A stretch of DNA of 64,000 nucleotides from an uncultured Parabacteroides sp. (GCA_944325345.1 CALUZV010000002.1:1-64000); one strand, 5' to 3'; counted from the stretch's first letter, positions 26,901-34,651 are shown. Program-made: numbers and translations. The notes: generated by a model from the sequence alone, not told the origin.

Positions 26901-27981
26901 AAGAGGTGGATGGACCATAAGCCATCGTAGCTGTAGGCATACTTCCGCCTGAAATTGTTGCACCCTCAGGAAGATTACTGTTATAAACTACCTTATAAGC
27001 ATTCAACGTACTCGTCGGATCTGCCTTCAATACCATCTGCGTATTCTCTGGCATCGTTACCGTACCTTTCTGTGTAGCTGGTGTACCACCACGAACGTCT
27101 AAATAATTCGGGAAGTACTCAGTTTGACTAAGTCCATAACCATCGTTTCCTTTTTCTGTAATGGTTGGTGTTGTGGATTCATCCCAGCTTCCTAATATAA
27201 TAGCAGGGCCATCATGACCTTCGTCATTGTTCTGACCAAGTCCAATTGTAAATCCGCAGTTATCACCCTCTACACTCGCTGTAACATTTCCACCTAAGAT
27301 AGTAATGGATGTACAAGTACCTCCTTCACCACCACCAATACCAGCGCCAAGGGCTTGTTTTTGAACATAACCATCGTTGTCATAACACGTCGCATTTACG
27401 GTTCCTCCCGTTATGATAATCGTACCTTGCGTAGAGCCTGCTCCACCTCCAAGTCCAGCGGCATTGGCATGAGCGGAGACTCCCGCTGCACCGTTACAAC
27501 GTGCGTTTACGGTTCCTCCCGTTATGATAATCGTACCAAAATCTGCGGTCATGCCGGAACCTTCCGTAGCTCCACCAATACCTGCACCATTTGCATGCTC
27601 TTCTCTTGCTGCTTGGCAAATCGCATTCAATGTTCCGTCTCCTTCGATAATCAAAGTAGAAGATACAGGCACGAATATACCGGGGAAATTATGTCCACTT
27701 TGTAAAGTATTTGTGCCTTCCAGCTTTAGATGGACGATACAATTGGGGCGAACTTGGCAAGCTGAAGCATCTACTTTATATTCGACGTTATTCAGCGTGT
27801 AATAATATACACCGGGGGTATTTCTATCACCTAAATAGATTTCTTTGCCATCCACATCTGTGAAATCATTAATATTAGATGAATTAATCTCTCTAGGATT
27901 ATCAGCAGAACCAGTCTGTCCCCACACCGCCCCCGACACCGTCGTCAGAAACGCCACCAAAAATGTAAAAATCTTTTTCAT
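23905..27981 (-). CDS. Large secreted surface protein with beta-helix, MBG-like repeats and DUF6383-type sorting tail
   Basis: A 1358-residue protein. Residues 1-21 form a signal peptide (cut after AVWG). About 30-310 is a glycine-rich, beta-helix-like region with repeated GTIIITGGTVNA phrases (GAGIGGATEGSG, AAGLGGGAGSTQ, GAGIGGGEGG). From about 520 to 1210 follow several MBG/Ig-like modules; two open with WEWSENGYTRVYDGEKH and WEWDTDENAYVLIYDGNEH, near-duplicates. The C terminus (about 1225-1358) ends in a Por-type domain, VQIISMAGAVVATDKVTG then LTEGVYIVRMGETVVKLQV, which directs export by the type IX system. The final residues lack the usual YPNP motif and look like the DUF6383 form known from Parabacteroides. 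Probably a surface adhesin; ligand unknown. Confidence 0.8.
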   Translation of the reverse strand: MKKIFTFLVAFLTTVSGAVWGQTGSADNPREINSSNINDFTDVDGKEIYLGDRNTPGVYYYTLNNVEYKVDASACQVRPNCIVHLKLEGTNTLQSGHNFPGIFVPVSSTLIIEGDGTLNAICQAAREEHANGAGIGGATEGSGMTADFGTIIITGGTVNARCNGAAGVSAHANAAGLGGGAGSTQGTIIITGGTVNATCYDNDGYVQKQALGAGIGGGEGGTCTSITILGGNVTASVEGDNCGFTIGLGQNNDEGHDGPAIILGSWDESTTPTITEKGNDGYGLSQTEYFPNYLDVRGGTPATQKGTVTMPENTQMVLKADPTSTLNAYKVVYNSNLPEGATISGGSMPTATMAYGPSTSYALATVSNLTATVNSYPYQVVSSHWLNNSNAWVAAGKDETTSASVPSGLSTIPYGAAWVLKEASLEFNDDAGFAVPLNVYGPEGASFDIKATDNDTYTSLEDLGLQISGRQLKKADSYSTVTAGDYKIQLNFTPKDQTATALQGIINVKVNDTPDDASNLVISAATTEGNVLTYNGTILNKGTDGKYINDKAIAITKKDGTTVSTSLFDVEYSLTGTDGSWSKDLKNAGKYYVRITSITGAFDKDPNTTTEAIVEVKKADVTVTSVETATYDMNTGTELSDYSDTKIEFSGIIESEKETILALLSWTGRVDGTAALTAGTYEDAVTYTIKVAEKNAEAAANYNLPIEAKGDLIVKKTGDGNDPINPGNPTDPDTEIKINDGEGGWEWSENGYTRVYDGEKHSLKADNLVYVRQKGGENEWVAVPASAITVTSVSPEGDIKNQGTYTVKLSIVEAKDILYSGTVGDITLVITPRPMVIDINKLTVEDVAGITGATPIDITTDDVTFKAVEGKEESGIVEKEKEDAVVVGTITVTPAESTEEGKKTYSITVEEDNFTLDGVDGGEFVETNYTATYTYNGKSIEDEIEETIGDITPGNDTYIDDGDGDESNWEWDTDENAYVLIYDGNEHGIESIIVSGVEATEIKVTYSDEEGVELGKDELPLDAGHYTAEVIVTVEGTSKTGTIPLWIKQRPLGVHFNLDDYILEAGGEYDAIDVAEYEPVEVEENVWVGGELKSEEPVLEGKIKVADTPNSEDKYAVTFEGVKLGTEGNFDADNYKPKYYLNGELIELGENGNGTFGGDNDPEQGIDISEPDDETGISGIGTKRYRLYLANKDYNVVDAKADYAAEGLELFSRHDKKYTKAGGSFTVWYEKDGVANAGGYRIFWSNRANGEYKEVKFDTVSEYFQIRNVQSNVYVKIYAADGFPVGNEEISAADYRAYAQPNKIVVITPQPTDVQIISMAGAVVATDKVTGQREFANLTEGVYIVRMGETVVKLQVRK

Positions 27982-28037
27982 ATTACACTACTATTTAAAT
28001 TGTTAATTAAAAAATAAAGTCTATCTAAATCTATCTC

Positions 28038-28125
28038 AACGCCAGGCGAAGCTGGCGTTATAAATAGCCGTAGGTTTCAACCTACGGTTCGTATGCGCCG
28101 TAGGTTGAAACCTACGGCTATTTAT
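28038..28125. repeat. Two nested hairpins including a perfect 28-bp inverted repeat
   Basis: A short hairpin AACGCCAG/CTGGCGTT (28038-28059) is followed by a perfect inverted repeat with arms 28060-28087 and 28098-28125 and a 10-nt loop. Each arm itself contains a GGTTTCAACC-type palindrome (CCGTAGGTTTCAACCTACGG). It separates the start of the 1358-residue protein gene from the end of the first DUF6261 gene and could terminate the latter; it has the look of a dispersed REP-like element. Confidence 0.85.
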
Positions 28126-28155
28126 AATCCTCATTCCATTCGGATTGGGAATGAT

Positions 28156-29010
28156 TTATTGCACCACCGGCCTGTCATCCGGTCCCTGCTCCTCGCCGCC
28201 CGTCGGCTTTTCTCCTTCGGTTGGTTCCTCGCCCTCCGTCGGTTCCTCGCCTTCCGCCGGCTTATCCTCGTGCGCGTCCTTTTGTCCCTGGCTTTGGTTG
28301 TAGCTCGTCCGGTATTCCTCGATGATACTGTTGATATGGTCGATGATTCCCTCGATGACGGTCAAATCCTCCGGAACTGTGCAGAGGAGCTGGGAGGCGT
28401 AGATGAGGTCGCAGATGCGCTTGAAGTTGGCATCGGTGCGCGGGCGAACCACCTTGGCCGGCTCCAACTTTTTAGCGCGCTTGTCGTCGCGGCGTTCCTG
28501 TTCCAAATCCTTGTATTCCTGGTTCGCTTCGTCTGCGGCAGACAAGGCAGCACCCAGGTTGAGTGAGAGAACGTAAGGGGAATTCTCCGGCTTACGGATG
28601 TCCTGGAGGCAACCGTCGATGGCGGCGCTCTCCTCCTTGTAGGCGAGTTGTTGGATTCCCTTATAAGGGAGGATGACCACACTGAGCGCCATTCCGCCCG
28701 CCTGGATATCGGGGACGACGGCCTCTTTCGCAGCCTCGATTACATTAAATAAATAGGACATGGCCTTGTCGCGTTTCGCGTCCGCCTCGTTCAGGGCAGC
28801 CGTGTTCACGTGGGCACGGGTTTCGCGGTTCAGTTCCGTTTCAGCCGCGATGTTGTTGCCGTATTCCGTCAGGAGCTCGTCGGACAGGTGGATTTTCGTC
28901 TTGTCCTCCAGGCTGCGCAGGTATTTCCATATCGTTGTATGGAAGCCGTTATGCAGGGCGTTGGAGAACAACTTGACATAACTGCCTTTAAATTCTTTTA
29001 CTGCGTTCAT
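28156..29010 (-). CDS. DUF6261 family protein 1, helical with acidic tail ending DDRPVVQ
   Basis: A 284-residue protein without signal peptide. The ATG at 29010 is used; the two codons above it start with ATT. Residues 1-225 are predicted almost wholly helical (MNAVKEFKGSYVKLFSNALH, IKLS-type repeats of amphipathic helices). Residues 230-284 are a disordered, acidic repeat tail (KPAEGEEPTEGEEPTEGEKP) that ends in DDRPVVQ. Two further paralogues in this window share the helical layout and exactly the same last seven residues. An array of 41-42 bp palindromic repeats starts 43 bp upstream of the start codon. The function of the family is unknown to me. Confidence 0.8.
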   Translation of the reverse strand: MNAVKEFKGSYVKLFSNALHNGFHTTIWKYLRSLEDKTKIHLSDELLTEYGNNIAAETELNRETRAHVNTAALNEADAKRDKAMSYLFNVIEAAKEAVVPDIQAGGMALSVVILPYKGIQQLAYKEESAAIDGCLQDIRKPENSPYVLSLNLGAALSAADEANQEYKDLEQERRDDKRAKKLEPAKVVRPRTDANFKRICDLIYASQLLCTVPEDLTVIEGIIDHINSIIEEYRTSYNQSQGQKDAHEDKPAEGEEPTEGEEPTEGEKPTGGEEQGPDDRPVVQ

Positions 29011-29052
29011 AATCAATAATATTTTTATATTCTACATCTCATTCACATTCTT

Positions 29053-29325
29053 GGCAAACTGTTTTCTGCGCTCGAAAATCGATTTTCAGAGCCGGCAAAC
29101 TGTTTGCCGAGACCCCCGACTCGATTTTCATCCTCGGCAAACTGTTTTCTGCGTTTGAAACTCAATTTTTTATGCCGCCAAACTGTTTTCTTCGAATCAA
29201 AATTCAATTTTCCATGCCGGAAAACACTTTGCGGAGCTTGAAACTCGATTTTTGATGTCGGAAAACAGTTTGCTACGCTTGCTAATCCAGTTGAAAACGC
29301 CGGCAAACAGTTTTCTAAAAACCTC
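29053..29325. repeat. Phased palindrome array 1 (period alternating 41 and 42 bp), upstream of DUF6261 gene 1
   Basis: Units begin at 29053, 29094, 29136, 29177, 29219, 29260 and 29302, so spacings run 41, 42, 41, 42, 41, 42. Each unit starts GGCAAACTGTTTTC or a variant (GGAAAACAGTTTGC), with an AAACWGTTT core. About 20.5 bp later each has a second palindrome of the type GAAAATCGATTTTC. Copies are degenerate outside these two centres. The first unit is 43 bp from the DUF6261 start codon. No reading frame is preserved across units, so this is not coding. Confidence 0.85.
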
Positions 29326-29348
29326 AAAAGGGGTGGCAAGAATAAATG

Positions 29349-29492
29349 ATCAATTAAATTGGCCACAATGGTGCCAATTTTTATGTTTTGCAACATAAAA
29401 GCTAAATTTCTTAGTACGAAAAGTTTGCGTATCTAAATTTTTGCCTAAATTTGCCGCCAGAAACCTCGAAAATCGTGGCCAATTTAATTGAT
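29349..29492. repeat. Perfect 18-bp inverted repeat 108 bp apart between divergent genes
   Basis: ATCAATTAAATTGGCCAC (29349-29366) recurs in exact inverted form at 29475-29492. A third partial copy, AATTTGGCCAC, lies near 29570. Between the arms is a hairpin TTTTATGTT/AACATAAAA (29379-29400). The element lies in the 330-bp gap between array 1 and the iorA promoter, and could be an operator or a remnant of a mobile sequence. Nothing else is evident in this gap. Confidence 0.7.
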
Positions 29493-29665
29493 GGTATTTT
29501 CTGGCCATTTCCAATTCTTATCCATTATCTATCAAGAGAATAAAATCCATATTCCCAAAAATCCGATTTAATTTGGCCACCGGCCGAAAAAAAGTCGAAC
29601 CAAGACATTTTGAGGAAGAAAAAGGGGGCGGAAGGGCGATTGCCGCGCGTATGTCTTGTCCCACA

Positions 29666-29697
29666 TTTGTTTCTTTCGGCAATAAAATGTACCTTTG
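29666..29697 (+). promoter_or_regulatory. Predicted iorA promoter
   Basis: TTTG (29666-29669), 20 bp, TACCTTTG (29690-29697), full consensus, 48 bp before the iorA ATG. Confidence 0.75.
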
Positions 29698-29745
29698 GGC
29701 GATATTTTTAATACGAAATCATCTAATAAAAGAAAATTTATACAC

Positions 29746-31344
29746 ATGGAAAAACATCTTTTTCTCGGAGACGAGGCGATTGCGCAGGCTGCTATCGATG
29801 CCGGACTGTCGGGCGTATATGCCTATCCGGGAACACCTTCAACGGAAATAACCGAATACATCCAAAGCTCGCCCATAGCCAAGGAGCGGGGCATCCACTC
29901 CCGCTGGTGCGCCAACGAAAAGACGGCGATGGAAGCGGCCTTGGGTATGAGTTATGCCGGCAAGCGTTCGCTCTGCTGCATGAAGCACGTGGGCATGAAC
30001 GTAGCGGCAGATTGCTTTATGAATGCAGCGATGAGCGGCATCAACGGCGGCATGATTATCGTAACCGCCGACGACCCCTCGATGCACTCGTCGCAGAACG
30101 AACAAGACAACCGCGTGTACGGCAATTTCGCGATGATTCCGATGCTCGAGCCCTCGAGCCAGCAGGAAGCCTACGATATGGTCTATCACGGCTTCGAACT
30201 TTCCGAGCGGTTGGGCTATCCTATCCTGCTCCGCATCACGACACGCATGGCACACTCGCGCGCCGGAGTCGTTACGCAGGAATTGAAACCGCAGAACCCG
30301 ATGCACTGCCCCGAAGACGGGCGGCAACGCTATATCCTCCTCCCGGCGCTGGCCCGCAAACGCTACCAGGCCCTGATAGCTGCGCAGCCGGTATTCGAAG
30401 AGGCTTCGGAAAACTCTCCTTACAATATATATTATGATGCGCCGAACCGGAAGCTGGGCATTATCACGACCGGCATCGCCTTCAACTACCTCTCGGAAAA
30501 CTATCCTGACGGGTTTGAATATCCGGTACTGAAGATTACGCAGTATCCCGTGCCCCGCAAGATGATCGGACGGTTGGTAGCCTCGTGCGACGAAATCCTG
30601 GTCTTGGAAGAAGGCTATCCGGTCGTCGAGCAACAACTGAAAGGCATCCTCAGCATCGACCTGACCGTACATGGCCGCTTGGACGGCACACTCCGCCGCG
30701 ACGGAGAGCTGACACCCGATGCCGTGGGGAAAGCCTTGGGCAAAACGATAACGCAATACTATGCCACGCCGGAAGTCGTCGAACAACGTCCGCCCGCCCT
30801 CTGCCAAGGTTGCGGACACCGCGACATGTACGAAGCCCTCAACGAAGTATTGAAGGAATACGAAGGGGCGAAGGTGTTCGGCGATATCGGTTGCTATACG
30901 CTGGGCGCGCTGCCTCCGTTCCGGGCTATCGACACGTGCATCGATATGGGTTCATCCATTACGATGGCGAAGGGAGCGGCCGATGCAGGCGTATATCCCG
31001 CCGTGTCGGTCATCGGCGACTCGACCTTCACCCATTCAGGCATGACGGGCCTTTTGGACTGCGTGAATGAAAATACGAACATCACCATCGTCATCTCCGA
31101 CAACGAGACGACAGCCATGACCGGAGGACAAGACTCCGCCGGGACGGGCCGCCTCGAATCCATCTGCGCCGGCATCGGCGTAGCTCCGGAGCATATCCGC
31201 GTGATGGTTCCCCTGAAGAAGAACTACGAAGAAATGAAACAGATCATCCGCGAAGAGTTGGAATACAAGGGCGTCTCCGTCCTCATCCCGCGCCGCGAAT
31301 GTATCCAGACGCTAACCAGAAAAAAGAGAGCAAGTAAGAAATGA
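29746..31344 (+). CDS. iorA: Indolepyruvate ferredoxin oxidoreductase, alpha subunit, lacking the ferredoxin domain
   Basis: Thiamine-diphosphate enzyme that decarboxylates indolepyruvate and other aryl pyruvates to arylacetyl-CoA, passing electrons to ferredoxin. The 532-residue product begins MEKHLFLGDEAIAQAA and has the pyrimidine-binding N-terminal domain (YPGTPSTEI), the PALCQGCGHRDMYEAL block near residue 350, and the TPP motif GDSTFTHSG to ISDN around 423-450. The usual C-terminal 2[4Fe-4S] module is missing: the protein ends RRECIQTLTRKKRASKK. An upstream open extension of 17 codons was rejected because it overlaps the promoter. Overlaps iorB by 4 bp. Confidence 0.92.
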   Translation: MEKHLFLGDEAIAQAAIDAGLSGVYAYPGTPSTEITEYIQSSPIAKERGIHSRWCANEKTAMEAALGMSYAGKRSLCCMKHVGMNVAADCFMNAAMSGINGGMIIVTADDPSMHSSQNEQDNRVYGNFAMIPMLEPSSQQEAYDMVYHGFELSERLGYPILLRITTRMAHSRAGVVTQELKPQNPMHCPEDGRQRYILLPALARKRYQALIAAQPVFEEASENSPYNIYYDAPNRKLGIITTGIAFNYLSENYPDGFEYPVLKITQYPVPRKMIGRLVASCDEILVLEEGYPVVEQQLKGILSIDLTVHGRLDGTLRRDGELTPDAVGKALGKTITQYYATPEVVEQRPPALCQGCGHRDMYEALNEVLKEYEGAKVFGDIGCYTLGALPPFRAIDTCIDMGSSITMAKGAADAGVYPAVSVIGDSTFTHSGMTGLLDCVNENTNITIVISDNETTAMTGGQDSAGTGRLESICAGIGVAPEHIRVMVPLKKNYEEMKQIIREELEYKGVSVLIPRRECIQTLTRKKRASKK

Positions 31345-31916
31345 AAACAGATATTATCCTTTCCGGCGTAGGAGGACAAGGCATCCTCTCTATTGCAGCC
31401 GTTATCGGTGAGGCTGCGCTCTGCGAAGGCCTCTATATGAAACAGGCGGAAGTCCACGGGATGAGCCAGCGCGGAGGCGATGTACAATCGAATCTCCGCC
31501 TTTCAGACCAACCGATTGCTTCTGACCTTATCCCGCTCGGCGCGGCAGACCTCATTATCTCCCTCGAGCCGATGGAGGCGCTGCGCTACCTGCCATATTT
31601 GAAGAAAGACGGTTGGTTGGTTACCAACTCCCAGCCGTTGGTGAATATCCCCAACTATCCCGACGTGGAAAAGTTGAAGGCGGAATTGGACAAACTGCCG
31701 CATAAGGTCGTGCTCGACGTGGATGCGATTGCGAAGGAAGCCGGTTCCGTCCGCGCATCGAACATTGTGATGCTGGGAGCAGCTACACCTTTCCTCGGCA
31801 TCGAGTTCGAGAAGATAGCCGACGGCGTCCGCCGCATCTTCGAACGCAAAGGGGAAGAGGTGGTGAACCTCAATCTCCGCGCCCTGCAAGCCGGGTATGA
31901 TTTGGCCAAGAACTAA
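31341..31916 (+). CDS. iorB: Indolepyruvate oxidoreductase, beta subunit
   Basis: Gamma-type domain of 2-oxoacid:ferredoxin oxidoreductases, 191 residues. It has the opening IILSGVGGQGILSIAAVIGE, the KQAEVHGMSQRGGDVQSNLR block typical of IorB and the DLIISLEPMEALRY segment. The ATGA overlap with iorA gives coupled synthesis of the two subunits. Length matches the family. Confidence 0.93.
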   Translation: MKTDIILSGVGGQGILSIAAVIGEAALCEGLYMKQAEVHGMSQRGGDVQSNLRLSDQPIASDLIPLGAADLIISLEPMEALRYLPYLKKDGWLVTNSQPLVNIPNYPDVEKLKAELDKLPHKVVLDVDAIAKEAGSVRASNIVMLGAATPFLGIEFEKIADGVRRIFERKGEEVVNLNLRALQAGYDLAKN

Positions 31917-31930
31917 TTATCCTCTTTTCA

Positions 31931-31997
31931 GGCACGGATTACACGGATTTCGCGGAATAGATTCAGACAAGCCGTGCGAATCCGCGCAATCCGTGCC
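31931..31997. terminator. Inverted repeat after iorB
   Basis: GGCACGGATT (31931-31940) pairs with AATCCGTGCC (31988-31997), with further internal pairing. It lies 15 bp past the iorB stop and is a likely transcription end or REP-like element, although no strong U-run follows. Confidence 0.5.
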
Positions 31998-32041
31998 TTG
32001 TTATCTTAATAAGCACTTCATTTTACCTTAATATATTACTT

Positions 32042-32827
32042 ATGCGCTTTAAAAATATCCATGTTATCTACTTCTCTCCCACCCACACCTCGGCGCGCAT
32101 CGCCCACGCCCTTGTCGAGGGGATGGGAATCACCGCCTATCACGAGACAGACCTGACCTACCGAACGCCCGACGCAGAAGAACACATCGACGACGAGCTG
32201 GCCATCATAGCCGTCCCGGTCTATGCCGGCCGCGTCCCTGCCGTAGCCCTCGAGCGGCTTCGCTATTTCAAAGGAAACAATACGCCGGCGGTGGCGGTTG
32301 TACTCTATGGCAATCGCGACTTCGACGATGCCTTGCTCGAACTCACCGATACCCTCACGGCACAAGGTTTCATCCCCTTCGCCGCCGGAGCCTTTATTGG
32401 CGAGCATTCCTTCAGCCGTCCGGAGTTCCCCGTGGCCGAGGGACGGCCCGACGAGGCAGACCTTGCCGCCGCCATGCACTTTGGCGAGGAAGCCCTGGCG
32501 AAACTCAATGCCGTAACCACGTTCGAAGACCTCAGCGTGCCGACAATCCGGGGAAACAGACCGTACAAGGCACCCAGAGCGGCACAGGCGCAGTCGCCTG
32601 CTTGGGATGCCGCCCTATGTACATTCTGCGAGACCTGCACCGAAGTATGTCCCGTAGATGCCATCCGGCTGGAGGGCGACGAAATCCGGAGCGATGCCGA
32701 GCGTTGTCTCAAATGCTGCGCCTGCGTCAAGGAATGCCCGACGGGAGCACTGACATTCGATACACCCTTCTCTGCGATGCTGGCCAAGAACTGCGCGGCA
32801 CGCAAAGAACCCGAAGTATTTCTGTAG
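32042..32827 (+). CDS. EFR1-type protein: flavodoxin-like domain plus 2[4Fe-4S] ferredoxin
   Basis: A 261-residue electron-transfer protein. Residues 1-160 resemble a flavodoxin fold (VIYFSPTHTSARIAHALVEG with an FMN phosphate-binding TSAR loop; AVPVYAGRVPAVALERL). The C terminus carries two tetracysteine motifs: CTFCETCTEVCP (about 194-205) and CLKCCACVKECP (about 222-233). It lies directly after iorAB, whose alpha subunit lacks its own ferredoxin module, so it may be the electron acceptor; this is inference from position. Confidence 0.85.
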   Translation: MRFKNIHVIYFSPTHTSARIAHALVEGMGITAYHETDLTYRTPDAEEHIDDELAIIAVPVYAGRVPAVALERLRYFKGNNTPAVAVVLYGNRDFDDALLELTDTLTAQGFIPFAAGAFIGEHSFSRPEFPVAEGRPDEADLAAAMHFGEEALAKLNAVTTFEDLSVPTIRGNRPYKAPRAAQAQSPAWDAALCTFCETCTEVCPVDAIRLEGDEIRSDAERCLKCCACVKECPTGALTFDTPFSAMLAKNCAARKEPEVFL

Positions 32828-32834
32828 AAAATTA

Positions 32835-32924
32835 GGACGCAGATAACGCAGATTTACGCCAATTCTCGCAGATCGTTGTAATAAGCATCTGCGCTCTTCA
32901 GCGTCATCCGCGTCATCTGCGTCC
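32835..32924. repeat. Inverted repeat with GGACGCAGAT arms
   Basis: GGACGCAGAT (32835-32844) is repeated in inverse at 32915-32924, and the interior has further CGCAGAT/ATCTGCG and CGTCATC copies. It fills most of the gap between the EFR1-type gene and the next gene and resembles dispersed intergenic hairpins of Bacteroidetes. Confidence 0.7.
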
Positions 32925-32966
32925 CTTTTATCAACCAATTTCTCAACAAACGCACTGAACAACGTC

Positions 32967-34610
32967 ATGCCCGTTATCAACACCCTTTTTCACCGGCTTG
33001 AAATCCCGGCCGATACACAGCTTCCCCGCTTATTCACCTATCCATTCCATTATACACCCCATCCACTCTGCCTCCGTGCGGCCGCCGAGGTGCAGCAATA
33101 TCTGGCAAGCCAGAGTACATGGGCGGAAGAGTTGCAGCGGGGGAAGATGTTCGGGGTGTTGGTGGTGAAAAGTCCCGAAGGAGAGGTTGGATTCCTGGCT
33201 GCTTTCTCGGGAAACCTCTGCGGAACGAACAACCTACCGTATTTTGTTCCTCCCGTCTATGATTTGCTGTCGCCCAACAGCTTTTTCCCGGAGGAGGAGC
33301 GGAAGATAGACGAAATCAACGCAGTTATCAACCGGCTTATCCACCATCCTGACTATCTTTCCCGCAAAGAAAAGCTATCCCAGCTTGTTCGCAAGACAGA
33401 AACCGAACTGTCCGCTTTCCGCCAAGAAATCCGCGAAGCCAAACGCCGCCGCGAGGAACGTCGCCGCCAATCTCCCAGCGAGGAAGAGCTGGCTGCGATG
33501 GTTCGCGAGAGCCAATTCCAAAAGGCAGAACTGAAGCGCCGGGAGCGAAAGGCGAAAGAGGCTATCCACAACTTTCAACAGGATATTAACCGTTATGAAG
33601 ATGCTATTAACCGGCTAAAGGAGGAAAGGCACCGCCGCTCGGTCGCCTTGCAGATGCGCCTCTTCCATGCCTTCCAGATGCGGAATGCACTCGGGGAAAC
33701 CCGCGACCTTTGCGACATCTTCCGCGAGACGCCCCAAGCCATACCGCCTGCCGGAGCCGGGGAATGCGCCGCCCCGAAGCTCCTCCAATATGCCTACCTC
33801 AACGACTTCGAGCCGCTCGCCATGGCCGAGTTTTGGTGGGGAGACTCTCCGAAAGGCGAACTGCGACGCCATGGGCATTTCTATCCCGCCTGCCGAGGAA
33901 AGTGCCTGCCTATCCTAACCTTCATGCTCCAAGGGCTGAATGTCGAACCGGATCCGTTGATTGCGGAGGCCGAGGCGGAACATGTACCTATTATAATATA
34001 TGAAGACGAATGGCTGGCGGTCGTGGATAAACCGGCGGGGATGCTCTCCGTGCCAGGAAAAGGGGAAGCCTGCTCGGTGCAGACATGGGCGAGGAGGCAA
34101 TTCCCATCGGCCACCGGACCGCTCGTCGTCCACCGGCTCGACATGGCAACCTCCGGCCTGCTGCTTATTGCAAAGAACAAGGAAATCCATCAGAACCTCC
34201 AAGCACAGTTCAAGAATAAGACAGTCCGTAAGCGATACATCGCCCTCCTCGATGGTCGCCCGGCGGAACACGAGGGATTCATCTCGCTTCCCCTTCTCCC
34301 CGACCCACTGGACCGTCCGCGCCAAGTAGTCAGCCACGAACACGGGAAGCCCGCCATTACGCGCTACGAAGTATTGGCGTATGACGACCCGCGACCGGGC
34401 ATCACCCGCATCGCCTTCTATCCTTTGACGGGACGAACGCACCAACTCCGCGTGCATGCCGCCCATCCCGAGGGACTGAACGCGCCCATCCTCGGCGACG
34501 CGCTCTATGGCAAACCCGGAGCACGGCTCTACCTCCACGCCGAACGCTTGGAATTCATCCATCCGGCAACCCATCAATCGCTCTGCATCGAAAGTCCGGC
34601 GGAGTTTTAA
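32967..34610 (+). CDS. RluA-family pseudouridine synthase with a 320-residue N-terminal extension
   Basis: A 547-residue protein. The C-terminal 220 residues are a standard RluA catalytic domain: DEWLAVVDKPAGMLSVPG, the catalytic VHRLDMATSGLLLIAKN (about 387-403) and GRTHQLRVHAAHPEG. The first 320 residues are not S4-like. They contain a sequence GVLVVKSPEGEVGFLAAFSG, a long charged coiled coil (about 125-235, rich in KRRREERRRQ) and a small globular part (CAAPKLLQYAYLNDFEPLAM, HFYPACRGKC). Substrate RNA is unknown; the extension probably provides recognition. Confidence 0.85.
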   Translation: MPVINTLFHRLEIPADTQLPRLFTYPFHYTPHPLCLRAAAEVQQYLASQSTWAEELQRGKMFGVLVVKSPEGEVGFLAAFSGNLCGTNNLPYFVPPVYDLLSPNSFFPEEERKIDEINAVINRLIHHPDYLSRKEKLSQLVRKTETELSAFRQEIREAKRRREERRRQSPSEEELAAMVRESQFQKAELKRRERKAKEAIHNFQQDINRYEDAINRLKEERHRRSVALQMRLFHAFQMRNALGETRDLCDIFRETPQAIPPAGAGECAAPKLLQYAYLNDFEPLAMAEFWWGDSPKGELRRHGHFYPACRGKCLPILTFMLQGLNVEPDPLIAEAEAEHVPIIIYEDEWLAVVDKPAGMLSVPGKGEACSVQTWARRQFPSATGPLVVHRLDMATSGLLLIAKNKEIHQNLQAQFKNKTVRKRYIALLDGRPAEHEGFISLPLLPDPLDRPRQVVSHEHGKPAITRYEVLAYDDPRPGITRIAFYPLTGRTHQLRVHAAHPEGLNAPILGDALYGKPGARLYLHAERLEFIHPATHQSLCIESPAEF

Positions 34611-34643
34611 ACAAGATTTTTAGCAGCATATCTGAATTATTTC

Positions 34644-34651
34644 TATCTTTG
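34644..34651 (+). promoter_or_regulatory. Predicted -7 box upstream of the cupin regulator
   Basis: TATCTTTG, 28 bp upstream of the ATG at 34680. The -33 region is not convincing. Confidence 0.45.

Noticed and set aside
29043..29396. 117-residue minus-strand frame covering array 1
   Set aside because: The repeat period alternates 41/42 bp, so units fall in different frames; no signal, domain or ribosome-binding evidence.
29839..30819. Minus-strand frame of 326 residues opposite iorA
   Set aside because: Antisense to a motif-complete IorA; no recognisable domain.
31931..32924. Inverted repeats after iorB and after the EFR1-type gene as insertion-sequence ends
   Set aside because: No transposase or target-site duplication; they look like dispersed intergenic hairpins.
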